Source of the DNA: DASWHR01 sp036398095
GTDB lineage: Bacteria; Actinomycetota; AC-67
Direction of reading: 5' to 3'
Assembly: GCA_036398095.1 (NCBI GenBank)
Contig: DASWHR010000082.1
Coordinates: 1-11,050, forward strand
DNA: 11,050 nt
Shown here piece by piece: positions 5,902 through 10,382 of the stretch. The number at the start of each line of letters is the position of its first letter. Position 1 is the first letter of the stretch. The notes below the pieces were generated by a model. It was given only the letters and a program-made list of their open reading frames with translations. It did no database searches and had not been told where the DNA came from. Made by a program: the position numbers and the translations under genes.

Positions 5902-6951
5902 GTGGAGACGGTCAGGCTGACTGCCTATAGCCACGGGGCCGGCTGAGCGTGCAAGCTCGGCCCGGCCGAGCTGGCACAGGTCCTGCGCCTCCTCACGCCC
6001 TCCTCCGCGCCCGACGCGGAGCGGCTTCTGGTCGGAAGCGAAACCGGCGACGACGCGGCCGTCTACAAACTCGACGACGCGACGGGGATCGTGTTCACCG
6101 CCGACTTCTTCACGCCCATCGTCGACGATGCGTTCGATTGGGGACGCATCGCCGCGGCCAACGCGCTGTCGGACGTGTATGCCATGGGCGGGCGTCCGCT
6201 GCTGTGCCTGAACCTTGTCGGCTGGCCGCGCGAGACGCTGTCGCTGGAGCTGCTCGCGCGCGTGCTCGACGGCGGCGCGGCCGTCGCGGCGCAGGCGGGC
6301 GCGATGATCGGCGGCGGCCACACCATCGACGACCACGAGCCCAAATATGGCATGGCCGTCGTGGGCCTGGTCGAGCCGGATCGCGTCATCACGAACGCGG
6401 CCGCGCAGCCGGGCGATCTGCTGGTGCTCACCAAGCCGATCGGGACCGGCGTGATCGCCACCGCGATCAAGCGCGACGCGGCTTCGCCTGCCGCCGCCGC
6501 CGCGGCGATCGAGTCGATGGCCGCGCTCAACCGCGACGCCGCCGACGCGATGCGCGACGCCGGAATCGTGGCCGCGACCGACGTCACCGGATTCGGGCTG
6601 CTCGGGCATCTGCACGCAATGCTGGCGGCATCGGGCGTGGCCGCGACCGTGGACCCGGCCGCCGTCCCGCTGCTGCCCGGCGCCGCCGACCTGGCCGCCG
6701 CCGGCATGATCCCCGGCGGCACCGAACGCAACCTCGAATTCGTGGGGCCGCTCGTGGATTTCGGCGACACCGCCCAGCCGCTGCGGACGCTGCTGGCCGA
6801 CGCGCAGACCTCGGGCGGCATGCTGATCTGCTGTCCGGCCGCGACGCGCGACGGGCTCGTTGCCGGCCTGACCGCCCGCGGGGCCGGCGCCGCCGTCGTC
6901 GGCAGGGTCCACGCCGGCGAGCCCGGCCGGATCGCGCTGCGTGCAGGCTGA
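5902..6951 (+). CDS. selD: Selenide, water dikinase (selenophosphate synthetase), selenocysteine-containing
   Basis: Catalyses ATP + selenide + water to selenophosphate + AMP + phosphate, supplying selenium for selenocysteine and selenouridine synthesis. With the TGA at 5944-5946 read as Sec, the protein is 349 residues, the normal family length. The start is GTG 5902; RLTAYSHGAG (5-14), Sec15, Ala16, Cys17 and Lys18 align with E. coli RLTQYSHGAG-Cys17-Gly-Cys19-Lys20. Further family marks: ETGDDAAVYKL (47-57), TADFFTPIVDD (66-76, metal-binding Asp), AANALSDVYAMGG (85-97), DVTGFGLLGHL near the middle, and the C-terminal AQTSGGMLICC. No other stop interrupts the frame; its terminal stop is also TGA (6949-6951). 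Without readthrough, the next plausible start is GTG 6091, which would delete the catalytic loop. It follows the SURF1 gene by 4 nt and precedes mec by 19 nt. Sec incorporation is inferred from alignment, ribosome binding site and hairpin. Confidence 0.93.
5944..5946 (+). other. selD: Selenocysteine codon (in-frame TGA) at the SelD catalytic position
   Basis: TGA falls exactly at the residue that is Cys17 in E. coli SelD and Sec in known selenoprotein SelDs, such as that of Haemophilus influenzae. The flanking codons give HGAG before and ACKLGP after, in one continuous frame with the rest of the gene. A sequencing error or pseudogene would rarely hit this one residue. Confidence 0.9.
5949..5977 (+). 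promoter_or_regulatory. selD: Putative bacterial SECIS hairpin in selD
   Basis: Two nt after the TGA, GTGC (5949-5952) pairs with GCAC (5974-5977), an A-G mismatch follows (5953/5973), then AGCTCGG (5954-5960) pairs with CCGAGCT (5966-5972) around loop CCCGG (5961-5965). That is 11 base pairs, inside coding sequence and at the position where SelB-binding SECIS elements lie. If the last G-C pair opens, the 7-nt loop begins with G, as bacterial SECIS models require. Detailed agreement with the consensus loop was not computed. Confidence 0.72.
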
Positions 6952-6957
6952 TATCCT
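6952..6957 (+). promoter_or_regulatory. Candidate -10 box TATCCT before mec
   Basis: TATCCT begins immediately after the selD stop codon and ends 13 nt before the mec ATG. No Shine-Dalgarno precedes mec, so a short-leader or leaderless transcript from here is possible beside read-through from selD. Confidence 0.35.
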
Positions 6958-6970
6958 CACGCGCTGATCA

Positions 6971-7375
6971 ATGGAGACGTTCGAGATACCCGAATCGATG
7001 GTGGCCGACATGGTCGCCCATGCCGATGCCGAATACCCCAGCGAATGCTGCGGCGTCATCGGCGGCGACAGCGTCCCGCGAAGACTGTTCCGGCTCCGCA
7101 ACGTCGATCCCGACCCGGTCATGCGCTACTCGGCCGATCCGCGCGAGCTCAAGCGCGCAACCGACGAGATCTACGACGCCGACTGGGAGATCCTGTGCAT
7201 CTATCATTCGCACACGCATTCGCCGGCGTTCCCTTCGCCCACCGACGTCGAGCGAGCGCTCTATCCGGAGGCCGTCTACGCGCTCGTCACCCTGCAGGAC
7301 AGGCAGAACCCGGAGCTTCGGGCTTTTCGGATAGTTGAGGGAACAATCACCGAGTTGAAGGTCGTTCGAACGTAG
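6971..7375 (+). CDS. mec: JAMM/MPN+ (M67) metallopeptidase, CysO-cysteine peptidase
   Basis: Zinc peptidase that in the M. tuberculosis pathway releases cysteine from the CysO-cysteine adduct, regenerating free CysO. The 134-residue protein is a bare JAMM domain: catalytic Glu25 in PSECCGVIGG (23-32) and the zinc motif HSHTHSPAFPSPTD (79-92), giving His79, His81, Ser89 and Asp92. The residue after HSH is Thr where Pro is usual. ATG 6971 is the earliest possible start, because an in-frame TGA lies at 6965-6967; no Shine-Dalgarno is visible. It sits 19 nt after selD and 48 nt before cysO, in the same order as the actinobacterial mec-cysO-cysM locus. Family is certain; the specific role rests mainly on its neighbours. 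Confidence 0.9.
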   Translation: METFEIPESMVADMVAHADAEYPSECCGVIGGDSVPRRLFRLRNVDPDPVMRYSADPRELKRATDEIYDADWEILCIYHSHTHSPAFPSPTDVERALYPEAVYALVTLQDRQNPELRAFRIVEGTITELKVVRT

Positions 7376-7394
7376 GGTCGAAATCCAGGTGGCG

Positions 7395-7400
7395 TAGTCT
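7395..7400 (+). promoter_or_regulatory. Candidate -10 box TAGTCT before cysO
   Basis: TAGTCT in the 48-bp mec-cysO gap fits TANNNT and would start a transcript right at the GGGAGG ribosome binding site (7407-7412, 11 nt before ATG 7424). It could provide extra cysO-cysM transcription. No -35 is apparent. Confidence 0.3.
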
Positions 7401-7423
7401 GTACGCGGGAGGAAGCAGAGGTC

Positions 7424-7699
7424 ATGGCGGTCGAAGTCAGAGTTCCGACGATCTTGCGCAAGCACACCGGCAATGCGAAGGCGGTCGAAGCGTCCGGTGC
7501 GACCGTGCGCGAAGTCGTCGATTCGCTCGACTCGGCTCATCCCGGTCTGCGCGAGGCGATCGTCACCGAAACCGGCGACATCCACCGCTTCATCAACATC
7601 TATCTGAACGACGAGGACATCCGTTTTACCGGCGCGCTCGAGACACCCGTGTCCGACGGCGATGTGCTCTCGATCCTTCCGGCCGTCGCCGGCGGCTAG
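7424..7699 (+). CDS. cysO: CysO, ubiquitin-like sulfur carrier protein (MoaD/ThiS family)
   Basis: Small sulfur carrier whose C-terminal glycine is converted to a thiocarboxylate that donates sulfur for cysteine synthesis by CysM. The 91-residue beta-grasp protein ends with LPAVAGG (85-91), including the required diglycine. Its core strongly resembles my recollection of M. tuberculosis CysO: VPTILRKHTG (7-16), HRFINIYLNDEDIRF (54-68), SDGDVLSILPAVAGG (77-91). ATG 7424 is preceded by GGGAGG at 7407-7412. It lies 48 nt after mec and 4 nt before cysM, so coupling with cysM is very likely. The adenylating/sulfurtransferase partner (MoeZ-type) is not in the window. ThiS or MoaD is a less likely identity because of the neighbours and the sequence core. 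Confidence 0.95.
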   Translation: MAVEVRVPTILRKHTGNAKAVEASGATVREVVDSLDSAHPGLREAIVTETGDIHRFINIYLNDEDIRFTGALETPVSDGDVLSILPAVAGG

Positions 7700-7703
7700 A
7701 GCC

Positions 7704-8636
7704 GTGCGCTACGACGACATCCTCGCGGCCGTGGGCAACACGCCGCTCGTCGGCGTCCACTCGCTCTCGCCCAACCCCGCCATCCGCTTCTGGGCCAAGC
7801 TCGAAGGCATGAACCCGACCGGCTCGATGAAGGACCGGATCGCGCTGCGCATGGTCGTTGACGCCGAAGCCTCCGGCTCGCTCACGCGCGACAAGATCGT
7901 GCTCGAGCCGACCAGCGGCAACACCGGCATCGCGCTGGCGATGATCTGCAAGCGCAAGGGCTACCGGCTCACCTGCGTCATGCCCGACAACGTCTCGGTC
8001 GAGCGACGCCAGATCCTTGAGATGTTCGGCGCCGACATGGTGTTCTCGCCGGGCGAGCTGGGCTCCAACGGCGCGATTGCGCTCGCCAAGGAGATGGCGG
8101 CCGACGACAAGTATTTCATGCTGTACCAGTACGGCAACGACGCGAACTGGAAGGCGCACTACGACGGGACAGGCGCCGAGATCGTGCGCGACTGCCCCGA
8201 GATCACCGCGTTCGTCGCGGGGCTGGGCACCGGGGGCACGCTGATGGGATGCGGCCGCCGCATCCGCGAACACAATCCCGACGTGGCGATCATTGCCGGC
8301 GAACCCGAATACGGCGAGCTGGTCTACGGACTGCGCAACCTCGACGAGGGTTTCATCCCGCCGATCGTGGATCTGTCGGTGCTGTCGCGCCGCATCAAAG
8401 TCGGCACGCGCGACGCGCTTGCCGCCACGCGCGAGCTGCTCGAAAAGGAAGGGATCTTCTCGGGTATCTCGTCCGGCGCGGCGCTGCACGTCGCCAAGCG
8501 CGCCGCCGCGAAGATGGACTCCGGCGACGTCGTCGTCCTGCTCCCCGACGGCGGCTGGAAGTATCTGTCCACCGGCGCCTACACCGGCTCCTTCGAAGAA
8601 GCCGTCGAACGCCTCGACGGCACCATCTGGGCCTGA
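7704..8636 (+). CDS. cysM: CysM, O-phosphoserine-type cysteine synthase using CysO thiocarboxylate
   Basis: PLP enzyme of fold type II that forms an aminoacrylate from O-phosphoserine and joins it to sulfur on CysO, giving CysO-cysteine. The 310-residue protein shows VGNTPLVG (10-17), the Schiff-base Lys43 in NPTGSMKDR (37-45), the substrate loop TSGNTG (70-75), the phosphate-binding GLGTGGT (173-179) and SSGAA (256-260). Arg211 in LRNLDEGF corresponds to Arg220 of M. tuberculosis CysM, which is tied to O-phosphoserine use. The C-terminus GWKYLSTGAYTG...DGTIWA also matches that enzyme's mobile tail. GTG 7704, 4 nt after the cysO stop, gives the family N-terminus RYDDILAAVGNTPL; the frame is open further upstream, within cysO. 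O-acetylserine as substrate is the alternative, but the CysO neighbour argues against it. Confidence 0.95.
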   Translation: MRYDDILAAVGNTPLVGVHSLSPNPAIRFWAKLEGMNPTGSMKDRIALRMVVDAEASGSLTRDKIVLEPTSGNTGIALAMICKRKGYRLTCVMPDNVSVERRQILEMFGADMVFSPGELGSNGAIALAKEMAADDKYFMLYQYGNDANWKAHYDGTGAEIVRDCPEITAFVAGLGTGGTLMGCGRRIREHNPDVAIIAGEPEYGELVYGLRNLDEGFIPPIVDLSVLSRRIKVGTRDALAATRELLEKEGIFSGISSGAALHVAKRAAAKMDSGDVVVLLPDGGWKYLSTGAYTGSFEEAVERLDGTIWA

Positions 8637-8656
8637 GTCCATTCCATACCCCCATC

Positions 8657-8714
8657 GGGACGATTTCGCGGCCAAGGCTGGGACGATTCGGCAGCGGGGA
8701 TCTGGACGATTCGG
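8657..8714 (+). repeat. Three 23-bp-phased direct repeats (GGGACGATTCGG) upstream of the ATPase
   Basis: Copies begin at 8657 (GGGACGATTTCG), 8680 (GGGACGATTCGG) and 8703 (TGGACGATTCGG), spaced exactly 23 bp, about two helical turns. The third ends 3 bp before the TATAAT box at 8718. After that box, CCGTCCC (8724-8730) contains the reverse complement of GGGACG. The arrangement looks like tandem operator sites controlling the ATPase gene. It fills most of the 94-bp gap after cysM. Confidence 0.65.
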
Positions 8715-8717
8715 CGG

Positions 8718-8723
8718 TATAAT
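8718..8723 (+). promoter_or_regulatory. Consensus -10 box TATAAT for the DUF4143 ATPase
   Basis: A perfect TATAAT ends 7 nt before ATG 8731, so transcription would begin at or beside the start codon (leaderless). It is an AT-rich hexamer in an otherwise GC-rich region, and the gene has no Shine-Dalgarno. The direct repeats end directly upstream. Confidence 0.6.
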
Positions 8724-8730
8724 CCGTCCC

Positions 8731-9963
8731 ATGGAGGTCCTCCAACGCTCGCTTGCCCCGCTGGTCGAGGCGGCGCTGGCCGATACGCCGGTGGTGGCGC
8801 TCAACGGGGCGCGGCAAGTCGGCAAGACGACGCTGGTCGAGAACCTGACCTATCCGGGCTCATCTGAGCTGGTCACGCTGGATAACCCCGTCCACCGCGA
8901 GGCCGCTCGGATGGATCCCCGCTCCTTCGTCCAACGGCGCGTCGACACGCTCGTTATCGATGAGGCGCAACTGGAGCCCGTGCTGTTTCGGGCGATCAAG
9001 GCCGAGGTCGATCGCGACCGGCGGCCCGGGCGGTTTCTGCTCACGGGCTCGTCGCGGCTTCTTGCGGCACCCGACATGGCCGACTCTTTGGTCGGACGTG
9101 TGGAGACGCTGGATCTGTGGCCGTTCTCGCAGGGAGAGTTGGCCGGCACGTCGGAAGGTTTCGTCGATCGGCTTTTCGACGATCCTGGCGGCCTTGTGCG
9201 AAGCGGCGAGATGGATCGGCGCCGTCTGATAGAGCGCGTTCTCACCGGCGGCTACCCGGAGGCGGTGCGGAGGCCGCCCGCACGGCGAAGACGCTGGTTC
9301 GACAGTTACGTGACCACGATCAGCCAGAGCACGATCCGCGAGCTGGCCGCCATCGAACGGCTTGCCGAGATGCCTCGGCTGCTCAAGCTGTGCGCCGCAC
9401 GGACCGCGACCGAGCTGAACGTCAGTTCCATCGCCTCCGATCTCGGCGCGCCTCCGCGCACCGTGGACGGATACCTTTCTTTTCTCGCCACGGCATTTCT
9501 CATCCAACTCGTCCCCGGGTGGTCGGCGAATCTCAGCAGCAAGGTTGTCCGCCGCCCCAAGATCGTCGTTTCGGACAGCGGGCTTGCTGCGCACATGCTC
9601 GGCGCGTCTGCGGAAGCGATCAGCCGGCCCGGCGGGCCTCTCGGGCAGGTGCTGGAAACCTTCGTGGTCAACGAAGTGCGCAAGCAGCTCGGCTGGTCCG
9701 ACAATCGGCCGTCGATGTGGCACTTCCGCGATCGAAGCGGCATCGAGGTCGATCTCGTGCTCGAGCATCCGGACGGCCGTGTTGCAGGAATCGAGGTCAA
9801 GGCGACGAGCACGCCCGCTGCCGCGGATCTGAAAGGGTTGCGATTTCTCCAGGACCGGCTCGGCGATCGATTTCAGTTCGGCGTTCTTCTGAGCGCGTCG
9901 CCCGAAGCGACGCCGTTCGGTCCCCGTCTCGCCGCGCTGCCCGTCGGCGCGCTATGGACGTGA
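8731..9963 (+). CDS. AAA-type ATPase with C-terminal DUF4143 (nuclease-fold-like) domain
   Basis: Member of the widespread but poorly understood AAA_14/DUF4143 family, 410 residues. N-terminal ATPase: Walker A GARQVGKTT (26-34), Walker B LVIDEA (74-79), sensor-like LLTGSSRLL (103-111). A central helical segment follows (about 190-300, with a possible winged-helix stretch NVSSIASDLGAPPRTVDGYLSFL split over 230-252). The C-terminal DUF4143 part has VLETFVVNEVRKQL (307-320) and GIEVDLVLE (337-345) followed by GIEVKA (353-358), a PD-(D/E)xK-like arrangement of Asp341, Glu355 and Lys357. ATG 8731 follows TATAAT by 7 nt and begins directly before the ATPase domain; the frame is open upstream through cysM without a start signal. 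Convergent with the monooxygenase-fold gene (17 bp gap). These genes are patchily distributed and often accessory; cellular role unknown. Confidence 0.9.
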   Translation: MEVLQRSLAPLVEAALADTPVVALNGARQVGKTTLVENLTYPGSSELVTLDNPVHREAARMDPRSFVQRRVDTLVIDEAQLEPVLFRAIKAEVDRDRRPGRFLLTGSSRLLAAPDMADSLVGRVETLDLWPFSQGELAGTSEGFVDRLFDDPGGLVRSGEMDRRRLIERVLTGGYPEAVRRPPARRRRWFDSYVTTISQSTIRELAAIERLAEMPRLLKLCAARTATELNVSSIASDLGAPPRTVDGYLSFLATAFLIQLVPGWSANLSSKVVRRPKIVVSDSGLAAHMLGASAEAISRPGGPLGQVLETFVVNEVRKQLGWSDNRPSMWHFRDRSGIEVDLVLEHPDGRVAGIEVKATSTPAAADLKGLRFLQDRLGDRFQFGVLLSASPEATPFGPRLAALPVGALWT

Positions 9964-9980
9964 GGGCTTGCGGCCGGTGA

Positions 9981-10283
9981 TCAGCCCCAGGGTTCGGATG
10001 AGGAGACGTTGAAGATGGTCGCCTCCGGTTCGGCCGCGAGGAGGTCGGGAAGCATTCCGACGACCTTCTGCACTTCGGGGAGCGCTTCCTGACGGTCCAG
10101 CGCGGCGCGGTCCGCGAACACTTCGGTGGCGACGAGCGTGTTCGGATCGAGCAGGTCGCTCGCGATGTCGAAGTGGACGACTCCCTCCAGCGTGCGGCTG
10201 GGGCCAACGACGTCGCGGAACGCGGCCAGCGCAGTCTGGGTCTTGTCGGGTTTGCAGGTCACCTTGAAGCGGACGACGATCAT
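9981..10283 (-). CDS. Antibiotic biosynthesis monooxygenase (ABM)-fold protein, putative quinol monooxygenase-like
   Basis: Small dimeric alpha/beta-barrel type protein of 100 residues. Typical features: starting strand MIVVRFKVTCKPDKTQTAL (1-19), a strand pattern GVVHFDIASDLLDPNTLVATEVFADRAALD split over 34-63, including the common EVFADRAALD helix-start element, and a closing strand ATIFNVSSSEPW (88-99). The family includes cofactor-free quinol monooxygenases and heme-degrading enzymes, as well as uncharacterised stress proteins. ATG 10283 is preceded by an AAGGGGGAA Shine-Dalgarno on the minus strand (around 10291-10299); the 13-codon upstream extension to 10322 is not family-like. It is convergent with the ATPase gene and divergent from murI. 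Reaction and substrate cannot be assigned. Confidence 0.85.
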   Translation of the reverse strand: MIVVRFKVTCKPDKTQTALAAFRDVVGPSRTLEGVVHFDIASDLLDPNTLVATEVFADRAALDRQEALPEVQKVVGMLPDLLAAEPEATIFNVSSSEPWG

Positions 10284-10312
10284 GTGCCATTCCCCCTTCG
10301 AATCTCGCGCGG

Positions 10313-10318
10313 AGGCTA
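10313..10318 (-). promoter_or_regulatory. Candidate -10 box TAGCCT for the ABM-fold gene
   Basis: The complement of 10313-10318 reads TAGCCT, a TANNNT match 29 nt before the ATG, leaving a short leader that includes the AAGGGGGAA ribosome binding site. No -35 is clear. Confidence 0.3.
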
Positions 10319-10339
10319 CCACAGGCCGGGGACCGCGCA

Positions 10340-10352
10340 GCGCGATTCGCGC
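10340..10352. repeat. 13-bp palindrome GCGCGATTCGCGC in the murI promoter region
   Basis: GCGCGA and TCGCGC arms flank a single T at 10346. It overlaps where the -35 region of murI would be (-10 at 10367), so it could be an operator. GC-rich palindromes of this size can occur by chance. Confidence 0.35.
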
Positions 10353-10366
10353 AATGGAGCGACGGA

Positions 10367-10372
10367 TATACT
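10367..10372 (+). promoter_or_regulatory. murI: Candidate -10 box TATACT for murI
   Basis: TATACT ends 10 nt before ATG 10383, and no Shine-Dalgarno lies between, so murI is probably leaderless or has a leader of only a few bases. The gene thus appears to have its own promoter here, apart from cysM. Confidence 0.5.
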
Positions 10373-10382
10373 CACGTCCTCG

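Noticed and set aside
5944..5946. Premature stop making selD a pseudogene, or a selD starting at GTG 6091
   Set aside because: The TGA is at the known Sec/Cys catalytic position, the frame on both sides is conserved, a ribosome binding site and GTG lie upstream, and a hairpin follows. Starting at 6091 would remove the catalytic loop.
5824..7122. Long minus-strand open frame opposite selD
   Set aside because: Shadow of selD; no ribosome binding site or recognisable motif.
5949..7334. Alternative + strand frame over selD and mec
   Set aside because: Highly Arg-rich composition typical of an out-of-phase reading of GC-rich genes; it overlaps two clearly recognised genes.
8657..8714. CRISPR array
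   Set aside because: Only three 12-bp units with 11-bp intervals; repeats and spacers are far too short. A phased operator is the better reading.
7626..8825. Minus-strand open frame opposite cysM
   Set aside because: Antisense shadow of cysM; no family motif.
8860..9768. Minus-strand open frame opposite the DUF4143 ATPase
   Set aside because: Antisense shadow; the ATPase frame has intact Walker motifs.
9964..9987. GGGCT...AGCCC hairpin as a bidirectional terminator between the ATPase and ABM-fold genes
   Set aside because: The stem is only 5 bp with a 14-nt loop and no T-tract, and it overlaps the ABM stop region; too weak to annotate.
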